DNA of 64,000 bases. It comes from Pterobdella sp. o SKG-2022. Its lineage: Eukaryota; Annelida; Clitellata; Hirudinida; Piscicolidae. The notes under the pieces are model-generated. The model made no database searches. It was given only the letters and a program-made list of their open reading frames with translations, and was not told where the DNA came from. Shown here in pieces: positions 1-12,976 of this stretch. The stretch spans positions 12,303,093-12,367,092 of the forward strand of contig OZ038321.1 of the NCBI GenBank assembly GCA_964035795.1, read 5' to 3'. Numbering within the stretch: the stretch's first letter is position 1; each line of letters begins with the position of its first letter. The translations under genes were made by a program, and so were the position numbers.

Positions 1-2271
1 TTATTTCAAAATTATATTATCTGCAATCAGAAACAAATAAATGAACCAGTGTTGTTTCCAAGGATGACCATTTCATCGTTGTGGTCACATTCAGCTGGGT
101 CAGTAAGTTTTTTGAGAAATTCTGTGAATTTTCAAGTAGTTGTCGTGGATATAAAAAAACTGTTTAATAAAATGAAAAATTTTAATTTTATTGAATACAA
201 GCTTTACGAATTTTTTCAAACGATTTTTCTAAAACTCGAAACGCAGTGAATCTATTAAAAAATTATTTCACGCTTGAAACACTGTATGACATAGTCACGA
301 GCACCCACACGTTGCTATTAAACTGATATATATGGGCTGACAAAATAAATCCTTTAAAGAACAAAATCAATTTATTGAACACATAAAACTTAATACAGAG
401 CATAAATCTTGTTTTGAAAACACGAAAACTTTTTGAATTTACAGAAACCATCACAGCATGAAGCGTCCTTGAAAAAAGCAGCAAGATATTTTCAAATATC
501 ATTGAAAATTAAGCAAAAAATTAGTTATAGATAGAAAAATATTGCGAGCAAAACATGTAAAACTATGAAGAGATAGAGGTCAAAATATTTTATTAGTAAT
601 ATTATGGCAACCTTTGAAGCATGTTGCCAGCACCTCAGAAGCAGGCAGACTGGCGTGGCAGCATGAGGGGGAGTGAGAGAATGTGTGAGTCTGGAGAAAA
701 AGTTTGCAGAGATTTAATCAATTGATTCTGAAGTTGATAATTTTTGATGAATTTTGAGTTTTATTTTGAACAAATTTTGTGCGGGTGTTGATCTAGGTTT
801 AATTAAATAAATTAGAATATGCAATTTGAAGATGAAATTGATTTGAAGTAAATTTTAAAACTTGCAAACAAACCAATGAGACGGTTATCGAGAAAAACGC
901 AATGAAAAGTTGCAAGTTCTTCATTTTATATCCTAAAACCACAAAAACTTAAAGCAAAATTGAAAATTCAGCAGAATGACACATCAAACCAATTTTGAAA
1001 TATTTTAATGAAATTCTTTTTAAAAACTTCCAAGCTTCATTCTAAATTATCCCAGACAGAAGAGTTGAAGAGTTTCTCGTAGAAAAACCTCCTATACATA
1101 ACATGTGTGGTGTGCACTACAATCGATAACTTGCTGCTCTGGACGCTTTTTTATTGAGCGCACAAACTTCAACCCACTGCTTTTAATAAAGTTTTTCTTA
1201 TTGAAAACTTTGTCTTTTGATTGAAATAAAAAATGTGTTTTGCTAAGGTTTAGAGTTGTCAGTATTTTTATAAAGTCGTGAGATGGCAAAAAATGTAATT
1301 AGAGCTTTTATGATTAAATAATAAAAAAAAACGTTCAGCATTTCAAAACTTAGCAATACTGAATATATAAATTGAATGAATTTTTTTTAACTTCACCATA
1401 AATTAAGTCATTTGTACCATTCCCAGCTAATGCCTTAACTTTTTGTGTACTAGCCAGATTTCCGACTATAACATTACATATGTAATTTTACTGTTTTGAA
1501 TTTTTTTATTTTTGAACAATCACTTTTATCAAAAAATACAGAATAAAAATTTGTTTTATTATCTCAAAAATAAAAAATGTACAAAAAACCTTGATGATTG
1601 ATATATGAAATTATCATCTCAATAAATTTTATCTTTGAAAATTGCATGAAACTTCCATCAGGACACAACGCACTGTTAAAATAGAGTTTTCCCAAACGGC
1701 GTGTAATAGAAGTCGGGAATAGTGGTGTTGTTTATCAAACCCATACCACTCGTTTGTAGCGAGTTGTGCCTTTTCATCAATGTTTCTCCTCGATTTCAAA
1801 AGTTGAAGTTAACCAATCAGTATACATTCCTACCCATCAATTATGGTTTTTTATTATGCATGAAGTATTAAACTGTAATAGGAGTTTTCAAAATAATGAA
1901 TGCTATTTAGTGTCAATTAATCTTGGCTCATATTAGTTATTATTTCTCTAATTTTCTATATAAAAACTAAATAAGTTCAAAATGATCATAAAAACATCAT
2001 TTGACCTTTGATAATGTTTATAAGTGAGATTTGAACTTTAAAATTTCTTCTTTCACAATATTTGCATAAGAACAAATAAAAAAGAAAAGTAATTTTTCGT
2101 AATTGTTTAAAATGTTCAAAGACGTGCAAGATTTCTTAAAACTTCTCTTATGTATGTTTCCAGATTAAATGAATGATTTTCCGGTAATTATAATCTCAAG
2201 CTACGAATGACTATAGAAAAGCTTTTATATTAAAAGCTTTTGGAATATTTAGGTTTTTAAATTTTTTGCAG
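1..2271. other. 5' flank, no gene recognised
   Basis: AT-rich sequence without a convincing exon. A small GC-raised patch at about 600-690 contains a short stem (GGCAAC ... GTTGCC around 607-630) and a 20-codon frame, neither matching anything I recognise. The first exon (signal peptide start) of the D8C gene that follows should lie here, but I could not place an ATG exon ending in the required phase 1. Confidence 0.5.
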
Positions 2272-4285
2272 TTACAATTATACTGTTGGTTTTGAAAAGA
2301 AACTACGTTGAATGTAATCAAAACGGTGAGTAGACTATTATTTTGTTTTTTATTTACTTGAAACCTATGCAGTATTAATCCATAATTCATAAATAAACAT
2401 GTATGGTGTAAACAAATCTTTCCTAATTTATGTTCAATTTATTTTTTACAATACGTCAAACACAATTGGAAGCCTGTACATTCTATGAAGACAGTAGAAT
2501 TATTAAATAATAACTTCTACGATTATTATTGTTTTGTTCCAAAGATCCATGCCAAACTGCCCTTAGTCTCAATAGCACGTTGAGGAGCACAGAAAACTTT
2601 GTAGAAGATGTTAACACCAGTGGTTTTCTATGTGATAGAACCTTCAGAAACATGTGGTATCGTTTTCAAACTTGGAATGAAGAGTGAGAGAATTATATCA
2701 TTTGAAAAAATATTTGTTTATCATGTCAGTTTGTTGGAGAGAAGACACTGATTCCATAAATATAGGCTGAGTTCTCATCAATATTTTTAAATTTTACATT
2801 TCATATCTATATCTCAATTATGAAAATGATTTGCAGAAATAAAAATTTTACTGATAACAAAATGCCTGAAGAGTGCACATCAGATTACACTTGTGGGACT
2901 CATTCTCCCATCTACCTCAATGGAGCCTATGCTGGTATTCAACTGTTGATGCCATTTCAAGTCGTATTCTAAAAAAAATTTTATTTATATAGATTTCTCA
3001 TTTTTGAAAAGTTTCATTCTAAAAAGTTTCCGTTTTAACAACTTTTCTTTGATATGACAAGTATCGATTAGATATGTCGATAGGAAAAGTATGTGACTGA
3101 GAATGAAATATAATTCTTTATACTTGAATGAATCGATGATTATTAATTTAAAGTTAAACTCAAAGTTGAACTATTATGTAAGTGAAAGTTAGAAATTTTT
3201 GAATAATGACAAAAGAGGAATTTTATTTTGATAACAACTCTTCAAACTTGTTTCAAACCTTAAAATATTGGTTCTCAAGGCGCCTTGTGAAGCCTATCAA
3301 TTGCGCAGCCAAAACCTCAATTAGAAATTCCTCAATGGTTGAAATACTAATCGTATTGATCCAAAAAAATTTATCCTCAATTTGATGCCTATGTTGAAAA
3401 AAAGGAAATTTTAATTGTTTTTATGCGAAAACTGTATATGCCAATAAACCGAATTGATCTAGAAAAAAATATTATAATGATATAAAAGTTTGAACTTGTT
3501 GAAAACTAAATATTTGATTGGACAAAAAAATTTAGAAATTTTTCTTGGAATTTTCAAATGCATTAAAACAGAAACAATCGTCAAAAAGGTTTTAAAATTA
3601 TACAAAGTTTCAGTAAATACATTGATATACTCATTATAAGGTCACCCTCAAATGAGGGAGAACGAAGCAACCAGGGAAGTATGTGCCAGCCTTAATGGCA
3701 ACTGTTGTCACCAACGATGGAGAATCAAAGTAATATCATTAGTGATCTATAACCACAAAAAATACATTAAAATATTTTGTATTTATAACGCCAAAAAGCG
3801 TAAAGCCTCAAAAACTATACCACAACCCCTTTGAAACAACGGGCTGTGAGTCTAAATGTCCAAACGCCCTTGCACTGAACCATACTATTTAATATGGCTG
3901 CTATGATTTTTTATAATGTTTTAGTAAACATTCATCATCAAATTTGAAGTTTTTTTAGTTTATCTTATAAAAAATTTACTGTTGAGCATTAATCCTTTCA
4001 ATCGGGTTGCTTCATTGTGCAGTAACTTAAATGCAAATTATGAAAATGATTTATGTACGCATTTTTTCACCAAAAAACAATTGGAGAACTTTCAAACACA
4101 GCATGTATTAAAGAACTAAAATTATAGAAGATCATATATTATTTTAAGTATTCATTATTGGAAAATTACTAAGTGAATATAAAACAAAGTTAAAACAAAA
4201 ACATCAGATAAAAAACTGTGGATCTTACATGGTGTACAAGCTGCCCGACGTTCCTGGCTGCTTCATGGCCTACTGTGCCAATTAA
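2272..4285 (+). CDS. secreted D8C-domain (uromodulin/OIT3-like) protein, 5' exon missing
   Basis: Five exons join in consistent phase: 2272-2325, 2545-2683, 2837-2934, 3641-3729, 4208-4285 (stop TAA). The product is essentially one cysteine-rich D8C domain, the roughly 8-cysteine module found between EGF and ZP domains in uromodulin, GP2 and oncoprotein-induced transcript 3. Visible landmarks in order: DPC, NMWYRF, EEC, TCGTHSPIYLNG, EVC, NCC, IKNCGSYMVYKLP, then PGCFMAYCAN and stop. The order and spacing of these motifs is the family signature (WYRF, CGT.aP.WLNG, CC, I.VkNCG.f.VY.L). Unlike uromodulin there is no ZP module after it: the protein stops 13 residues after the KLP motif. A hydrophobic stretch (TIILLVL) at the start of the first exon is probably the end of a signal peptide; the initiating exon was not found. 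The product is likely extracellular. The family call is firm; the role is unknown. Confidence 0.85.
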
Positions 4286-6969
4286 TCCAATTCTTCTATC
4301 TAGTTCCTTAATTATCAAAAGTTTTCAAAATCATTAATCAGTTTTTCCAAAAATATTTGATAAATATATTGAAAAAACTAAATTTTTAGATCTTCATACT
4401 GAAGATTTAAATGTTTATTCAAAAGTTTTTTTTCATTCGCGTGAGGGAAATTTTAAAAAAGCGCAAAATTTTCTAAAAATTGAATATAATTATGCTCTAG
4501 TTCAAATTAAGTTGAATTGTTTTTATTCATTTTTTTTTAAATTTAGATACATTCAACAAAAAATAAAATACAATTTGAAGATTTTTTTTAAATCTTTGCT
4601 AAAGATTATGAAATAACAGATACTAAGCTTATCGTAATACTAACATTATCAACTAGTCAGCTCTTGATAATTTAATTACTGCTTGCGTGATCACGCAAGT
4701 AATGTGGAAAGCTATTTGCAAGCTTCAGTGTTGTGTCAAATTATCTTGTAAGCTAATTGATTTCCACATAAAACCTTAAAATACAATCCTATTTAGTGAT
4801 TCTGCCACTTTTTTCAATGTCTTGGTTGCAGTTGGATTGCATCCGAATAATGACTATTCTTGGTAATCTGATAAAACCGTAGTGAGTCCATGATTTTTGA
4901 ATCGAATTGAACTCTTGTGCTTAACAAGATGCGTTTAACGTCATTTATTGCAATACCCTTAATCCCTCTGATGTGATATTTCGAATAGAAATATAATTTA
5001 GACATATCTGTTAATCAATTATATGAAAATAACCAAACCATAAAGCAAGAAGGCTTTTTAGGCCACAGTTCGAAAATTCTGTACAACGGAGTTATAATGG
5101 CCTTGTTAAGAATGCGTATCTTTTGTGTTCTTTGAGGTCTTCCAATAACTTTGAAAAACTTATTTTTTTCAGCATATATTAATAAAATTTATATTGAAAG
5201 AAAAATGTTTTTTTTGGGTATTGTCTCAGCAAATAAAAAGACATATAATAGATTTCGAATGTTGGTTGTAAGTGAAATATGAAAATTTTTTAAGCTGAAT
5301 CTAAACTTTCAATTCAAATTCAAAAAAGTGAAATTAAATTGTTTAACTCAAAATCGGCAGTTTAGAAAATAAGCTTAAAAAGTTTCATAGAAATGAATTT
5401 CACAAAAAAACTTATCCAATTTCGAAAATGGGTACCAAGATTATTTTTGTCACTAAAGAATGCATTAATTAAAGTGTCAACACGAGAAGATGAATAATCA
5501 TACTTGTCTCGATTTTTACTGCTTCGAGTATGTTTAGTGAAAATAAATTCAAATCATTCAAAAGTAATTTGAAAACTTTATCATATATAATCTATAAATA
5601 TGAGCAATTTTTTTTCTGATACTAAAAAAACTTATTTTTTCAAATTTATTCCGAATAGTTTAAAAGCTTTTTGTTCTAAATTTTGAAAAATGTTAGCCCC
5701 CAATTGTTCAAGATGTATTAAATTGTCAAAAACTCTTGTTTTAAACAATTTGAGATTTTATGCATAAAAGAGATTTTTCAACAAAAGTTTATAAATTTTT
5801 TAACAATAAACAAAGAGAATCTTTTTTTTTAAACCAGCTATGGAAACTTGTGAAAAACGAATACTAATAATATTGCTAGTATTCTATACGTATTTTAATT
5901 ATTTAGTAAAAAATTCAAGTTGTATATCTTTTGAAATGCTTGTCTTACTTTTATGATAATATGGTTTTACGATGATTGGTTTTATTGAAAACTATACTCT
6001 TCAAACTAATGCATTCTAAATAGGCAATATTGAAAAAATGAATTATGATAACGAATATCATTTTCACAAAAAAAAAATTGATTTTTATTGAGAGCAATAT
6101 CAATTCTCCAATAATGGCTGTAAAGTTCATAGCACAACCAATGGTTATAAGATACGAATATAGTTACTGCATGGATCTGCCAGAGTGTACGATAAAGATT
6201 GATTTAGGACTCACTAAAAAACTATTAAAAGCAAATAAAACATAGATTAAAGGCAAATTTTTATTCATAAGCTTTTATCAAAGAAATACGTCTTGATAAT
6301 GAAATGTTCTTTTTATAGTTAAAATCCTGGCATGACATTACTCGCGCAGCAATTGCGTATAAATGAGAGTAAAGTATGATGCTTTGAAGTAACTTGATTA
6401 AAAAAACATTTGATTGTAAAAGCAGTGTATTTTTATTAGGGAGAGGTAATTAATTGGGTTGTTTGCTTCTTCACATTGCATACATGCATGTATATATTTT
6501 AGCACTCATGCATTACTCTTTAATTTTTGTTTTATTTATGTTTATAGCTATAGTTTAATCATAAAAATGTGTAACCTTTAACATTATACTTAATCTACTC
6601 AAACTGCGCGTGTTTATAAAGTAGAGTAAGCCATTGATAACGAGAGGAGCGATGGGAAAGAAACTATAAATGAAATGAATTTCCATGTTTTTCATTACTC
6701 TTAGTGTTGAAAAATGTATTTTGTAACATTATTATTTCCAAAAAGTCTTTTTCACCATGAATAAAAGTTTTAAATAAATTATGTTTAAAATATCTTTGTA
6801 AGATTGACGTTTAATATCATAATCAGTTTTGTAAATAGTTTCACAAATAATTGATAAAAGTGTTTGTTTGAAAGATTATTTTAACTTTGAAAACTAAATT
6901 CAAAAAAACTTGAAAGATTCTTCATTTGGAAAACTTATTCCTTTTAACGTGAAAATAAATTCAAAATTT
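4286..6969. other. intergenic, nothing recognised
   Basis: AT-rich sequence with only short open frames (4814-5005 minus, 6045-6245 plus) that lack motifs, splice context or composition different from background. A short perfect inverted repeat lies at 4681-4700 (GCTTGCGTGA / TCACGCAAGT). Confidence 0.5.
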
Positions 6970-7264
6970 GTCTAAAGAAAACGTCAAAAACGATTCCAAG
7001 GACTTTTCGACTCAGCCATCAATGCTAACACTAGCCAAAAACCTATTGAAAAAGACCAAAGACAGTCAACAGGTAAAGTGCCTCACAGTATGTTTTTGGA
7101 CAGATTTTATGAACCAGCCTTCAGTAATGTACAACCTCTTCTTACCCACTCCATTCAAACTTACATACAGTCCTGATAGAGTAGTTTTGTTAGGAACTGA
7201 GGCCGGCATGATCAAGTTGGTGCTCGGTTTGTTTGGAACAATGCTAGTTTTGAAGTTAAATTGA
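6970..7264 (+). other. unidentified open region, two overlapping open frames
   Basis: A 300-base patch of raised GC has two long open frames on the same strand. One runs to a TGA at 7262-7264 and has no ATG near its beginning (it opens with TTG). The other runs from just after 6973 to a TGA near 7179, passes through ATG at about 7091, and ends with a soluble-looking segment (FLDRFYEPAFSNVQPLL...). A possible donor (CAG|GTAAAG) lies at about 7072. I recognise neither protein. It may be a real exon, a 3' exon of an unannotated gene, or a relic; which frame is used is undecided. Confidence 0.25.
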
Positions 7265-9372
7265 TTGCCGATTATTGCTTTTTTTGTTTTGAGAAAAGTA
7301 AAAAAATTATTTTAATTGAATCATTCACAGATGTATAAAAACTACAAAAATAAGCCACAATTGATGATAGCACATAACTTTTCATTCCAAACTACAATGT
7401 CTTATTAATTTGATGCTTAGAAAGTGATTTCCAATATTCGCATGCAAATAATTTTTTCGTTTTTAAAATGAAAGTATTGAGCTATTAGCATCATTGCTAC
7501 TACTAGTATGAAAAAGGGAAGAAAAATATGTAACAAATTTTTTGAATGTTGTAACATTTTAAGAATTACAATTAGATGAAAATGAAAAATTCTTTCACAT
7601 GAATTGTTGAACGTATTTAACCATTAAGAACGGCCATAAAACATTTACAATAACTATTATAGGATGGTTTTGCTTGTTTTATGAAAGATATCATTAAAAA
7701 GTCACAAAAAATTATTAAAAATATTCGGACAAAGTAACGTAGAAAATCGATGAGAAATTAGTTATTTCATCAATTAGATCTTCAAAAAAATAAAAGTTTC
7801 ATAATTATTAATAACGATCTTGGATGCACGATAAATCCTCCAAACACAACTGACGCACTTTTCTTGATTAATTATTGAATTTGTTGAATACCTGAGTGTA
7901 TCTATTAAAAGTGCTTGGCATTTTTTAGAGAACACCGATATTAATAGTACATAATTAAGAGTTTACTTATAGGCGTCATTCTTTAAGCCCACGAAGACCC
8001 AGATACATTTATTTAAGATACATTACTGTAATTTTGGACAATTATTATTTTTTTATAATAACTTGAAAGCATTTCGTTCAAAGAAATACGTGCACATAAA
8101 GAAATTCTTCACAAATAAAAAGCATTGAAAAGCTGCAAAAGCTTTTAAGTACCAATTTAAAATTTTTACATACATATTGTGATTATTTCTAAAGAAGCGA
8201 GTTTAAATTAGTTTCATTATCATTTTTAGCAATTTATAATATGTAATTACTCATTTATTCAATTCTCATTCTTTCTTGTTTTGACGAATTATTAAGCGTG
8301 AAATTGTTCGTGTGCTTTTAATTATTGTCTTTTTGGAGCGTAAATTTAAGTAAATATTCAAACCAAATTTTTTTTTTGCAAAAATATTTCAAAATAATTA
8401 ATAAAAAAATTGATTTTGTTTATATAAAAAATTATAGTTTTTGAATAATTTTATGAAAAGGGATAGATACGTACTTTTAAATCATTTGGTAAAAAAAGTA
8501 AATTTAGGCAATCTAAAAGATTGCCTAAATAAGTCACACTACAAAAATGAACAAAGCATAAAAAATTTCTTGATAATGGGATTTATTATGAAAAGTAAAT
8601 AATTGTTATTTACAATATAAAGCATAAACAAAAAACACAAAAGGAAAAAAAATAGTATTGAATAATCGGAACTATATAAAACTATCATCGGCACAATTGT
8701 ATCATGCTTTGGAGTGCAGGAAATCATAATATTGCTCCTTATTGAGATGTTTTTCAAATTATTTTTTGACTTTTTATTAATTTTTGTAAATTTGAAAAAA
8801 ACAAGAAAATGATAGAAGCAGATTTGCTTAATAGTTTATAAATCAACACAAAAATTAAAATTATTGCCATATAATCAAAACTATATTTTAGTTATGTTTG
8901 GATAATTATATGTTAAATTTTCACGTAAAGATTCAATCAGATTATTGATTATCTAATTTTGTTTTTTTGTTTATAATATTGCCATTGGACCAATGAAACT
9001 TATATACAACTAGCATTAAATTAGAATACTTAAACCTTATTTAAAGAACACATTATTCTGAAGTTAATTAATATATTACATTCAAATTTAAATTTATTTA
9101 ATTTTATTTAGAACATTAAACAAAAAAATAAAAGAAAAAATTGGGAAAGTTTTATTGGAAAAATAACAGCAGTAAAAGGGACGTTGCCAAGGAATATTCA
9201 GATACACGGAAGAGTTCTTGTGAATAGCATGTTTTGCCATTTAAAAATAAGTTAATGATATGATAAATATTTTGAGTGTAATTTAAAAATTGAAAAATAC
9301 TTCAAAGTTTTCTTTAAATTGGAGTTTTATCGAAAATTTGATTTTTCATAGTATCGTTTTGAACGTAAATTT
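7265..9372. other. intergenic, nothing recognised
   Basis: AT-rich with no supported exon. The only neat structure is a short hairpin at about 8507-8530 (TAGGCAATC / GATTGCCTA). The 72-codon minus-strand frame at 8539-8757 is hydrophobic low-complexity background. Confidence 0.5.
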
Positions 9373-9724
9373 AATAACCTGTATTAGTTTTAGTTTTTAG
9401 TTTTTCTTCTTGCATCCTTGGAAGCATAGAGCTGCAACAACACTCTTCCAACGTCTTGGCTGATCCTCTTCAGCTCGGCCCAAGTCGTTCTAGTAGCCTT
9501 CGTTTCTGCCTCGATGCTTCTCAGCCAGGTCTGCTTAAGTCGGCCAACTTTTTTCTTCTTCTGTGGGTTCCAGTCCAGGGCCTGTCTAGAGATGTTGGCT
9601 GCAAGCTTGCGTAGTGTATGATCTATCCATCTCCATTTTCGCTTTTTTATTTCCGTCTCCAGTGTGGCTTGCTTTGTTTTGTTCCAAAGTTCTTCGTTAG
9701 AGACAACTTCAATAACCTGTATTA
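9373..9724 (-). mobile_element. 5'-truncated RTE-type LINE, C-terminal fragment, with 14-bp TSD
   Basis: The minus strand of 9412-9706 reads continuously as the C-terminal tail of an RTE-type endonuclease/reverse transcriptase: landmarks LWNKTKQ, KRKWRWIDHTLRK, ALDWNPQ, VGRLKQTWLRS and ETKATRTTWAELKR, the same order as in intact RTE elements (W.GH.LR, GRPK.TWRR). It is much richer in GC than its flanks. The 3' end lies on the left, with a short A-rich tail (revcomp AACTAAAAACTAAAAC). The flanks carry an exact 14-bp direct repeat AATAACCTGTATTA at 9373-9386 and 9711-9724, the target-site duplication of the insertion. The copy keeps about 100 codons without a stop, so it is fairly young, but it is dead on arrival by 5' truncation. 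Confidence 0.85.
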
Positions 9725-10036
9725 TAAAGCTATAAATAATTTGGAATATATAATTAATAAAAAAATTTGATTATATAATTGCTTAACAACAACGCTTAAA
9801 GATAATTTCTGCAATGATTGATTCATGTAAACTCACGGCAGTCCTCACAATAGCCTACAGTGAGATGTGTTCTAAAAGCACCATATGTATTTCAAAGGCA
9901 CCTCAAAAGATAGATTCATTCTATAGTTTCAAGCTTATGAAGAGGGTTTAACTCAAAGTTTTTTATAGAACTTCAATCATCAATACAATTTCATTTTATT
10001 ATTGAATGTATTTTAGCCTATTTCAACAAAAGCACT
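9725..10036. other. intergenic, nothing recognised
   Basis: Short AT-rich stretch between the RTE fragment and the minus-strand open region at 10.0-10.3 kb. Nothing supported. Confidence 0.4.
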
Positions 10037-12236
10037 TAAATTTTTACGATGTTTATGAGAGTTATAGGCGAATTGATGACAAATATTGAAGGAGTTTCAA
10101 TAGGCAACATGACGCACAAGATACTGTTTTCAACCTGAATGGGATGCAGTTGGGTCGTTTGAATCTGATGAGTTGATAGGTTCTCAAACTGTTTTGAATT
10201 GAAAAAGATATCTTCAAACAATTTTGGCTTAATGATGCAGTTAAGAAGACAAAAAGCACCCAATAGAGGGTTTTAGATTTTGAGTTGATGTTGTGTACAA
10301 GTCACAAAAAAAAACGAAATGCCAAATGTAGTTTAGCGAAGTGAATTTTATATGTTATATACAGCTGTTGTAAACTGTGAAATTGAAAAATCTGAAAAAC
10401 TAATTTCAAACTTTAAAATGTTTGAAAACTCGTTAAATGAATTTTTAATGTAGTCCAGAAAAGAAACCATTTCGTTTGACTTTTATGACCCATGCTGTAC
10501 TGAGCTTCATCTTGAGCTTATAAGTTAATATGTTATTAATAAATTGACTATTATTCAATCATTAAAACAGTATTTTCAATGAAATCAAATCCTTTAAGCC
10601 ATCAAAAGCTGTATCTCTAAAGTTGTGTCACTAATGCACGCTTTCAATCATCCAAGCAGTCCTTCATATTGAACATTTATAAAAAATTTAAAAGCTAAAT
10701 GTATTTTTTTTTGAACCAAACATTTCAGTTAGATTAGGAAATGATGCAAAAAGCTTATTCATAGATAGCCAATCATTTTCGTGACGTGATGTATTCCATT
10801 TATCCTTTTTAAGAATATTTATGAAAGTAAAATAAAAATAAAATTTTTTCAACTAATTTTTAGTAAATGTAACAAAAGACTTGATTGAAAAATAATATAT
10901 GCTTGTGAAAAAGCCTCTCTGCACTTATTATTTTGTCAACACCAGCTGAAAAATCAGTCTATAATCGATAGGCAACTACTTATTATCACGAATTTATGTA
11001 ATGTAACAATGTTCTTCCAAAATTTCAATTGATTCTTTTTCTTTTTGTTCACTAGCTAATATAAAGTTTCAAATTGAAAAAGATTCATTCTATTTTTTTA
11101 TTTAAAAAATACTTATTGAATAAAAAATCAAGACGAAAACCTTGAAATATAAAACGATTCTGAAAAAATCAGATTTTTCAGACTTTCAATTTTTTTCCAA
11201 TTCAAATTTTGAATAAATCTACTTTTATTCACTATCTTCAAAACCCGGAAAAGTATATTGAATATTTTCTTTTTGAAACTCTATCAATATGCAAATTATA
11301 GAAGCAAAATTTGAAACTTTGCTGTGATTGATCTTTTTAATGAAATTTTTGAGTTTAAAATAACTTCAAAGAAACATTGTTTTTAGAAACAGCGTCAAAA
11401 ATAGCATGAAAATTATTTCCGAAATAGAGGTTTTGAATAAAAAAATTTAGGAAACTTATTTTCAATTCTTATCAATAGAAAACACTTCAAAATATATTGA
11501 AAACAAACTTTTTCATAAATTGTTAAACAAAATTTTCAATTTTTTTATCGAAACAGTGCTTAGATGAAAGAAGAAGGTAATATTTAATTCAATGCTAATA
11601 AATGAGATCCATTACCAAATTACACTATATCAGTAACTTTTGTCTTATCTTCAAATTCCAATGCCTATCTTTACCATCGTCACATCATCGCTCACCATAA
11701 ACCATATTATCGCATTCATCTTGAAGTTTTTAATACTTTCATCTATAATAGCTGGAATACATCTAAAAAGTAACAATGATATAAAATTGATGGAAGATTA
11801 ATTAATTTCTATTTTTTAGTTTTCGAAAAATTTTTACAGAAAAAATACGTGTGTAGCTCAAATGTCTATATAAAGTTTCTTTAACTAGCTTGTACATAGA
11901 ATCATTGAATTTTTAAAACTTAAAATTTTGAGCATAAGTAGATAGAGAATACATTTAAAAATTTGTTTTTAAAAGCCTAATAAGCTCTAAAAATGACTCA
12001 ATGAACAGTTTATTATGTTTCTGACCATCAGTTATGAGTATTTATGTAAACTTATTATAGAAAACACAATTATTTTTGATGAACACAACTTCACATAAAT
12101 AAAAAAACAGTAAAGTTAAAAAATATGTTATTTACATTTTACTATTATAATAAAAGTTGAAAACCTGTTTGAGAAGAGTTGGTAGAATTGAAGGCATTTC
12201 AGCTGCGATAAAACGTTCGCATCTACGCATAATGGA
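10037..12236 (-). CDS. possible minus-strand multi-exon gene, unidentified
   Basis: Three stretches on the minus strand look like exons. 12165-12236 has acceptor CACAG| and donor |GTTTTC and starts SIMRRCERFIAAEMPS. About 11700-11768 contains IIDESIKNFKMNAIIWFM, ending before a GTGAGC donor. 10037-10236 begins after ATTAAG| with PKLFEDIFFNSKQFENL and either splices at |GTTGAA or runs on to a stop. The composition (Leu/Ile/Glu-rich, amphipathic) would suit an alpha-helical protein. I recognise no family, the phases between the first two stretches need a non-obvious donor, and the ends are unknown. A further possible minus-strand exon lies at about 14730-14790 (LTYENLHDISTHFKSG, before GTGAGT). 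Treat as a hint of a gene rather than a model. Confidence 0.3.
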
Positions 12237-12976
12237 CTGTGAAAGTTTTATGAATTTTTAGATTAGAAGATTTACCGACTCAAATTTTATATTTCAACTT
12301 TTTTAGTACCCAGATTTTTAAATATTCTCTATTTTGTTTTTTTTTTTTATATTTTTTACTTCACTTTTTGCAATTTCATCGTCAACATTAAAATATATTG
12401 CTATTCATTTTTAAATTCACTTTTGAATTGTTATACCAATTGTTCAAATAATGCTTTTGCATGCATATGCCTATGATGTTTCAGATATCCAAATATATTT
12501 TATATTTATGTTGTTTTTTTAGTAGATTTTTTCTGTTCATTTTTCTTTGTAACTTCACATATTCAAACAATGCTTCGTTGAATATTTTATTTTGGATAAT
12601 GGGTCGAGTTTATACTTTTTTTCTCATGTTTATTTCTCTCATTTACTACAGTCAATTTCATTGACATCATCATTTCATTTTTCTCCAGAGTAAACCCCGT
12701 TATATTTTTTCTCTACCCTCATTTTTTTTTATAAATCTCTTCATAACTGTTCTACTAAATTTTTGCCATATCTTTTGATACATTTTTCTGTCTTTTTCAA
12801 TGTCACATCTTTTTTAAAATAATTCCTTTGAAAATCACTCTTCAAACATTCTTGTACTTACGAAAAAATCCACAAGCCGTTCTACTCCAAAACAGCCATA
12901 TAAAACTAGTTGAATTTGAAAAATGATGATTGAAACAATCCGATAATTAAAACAAGCACTGACAAACCACAGCCAG

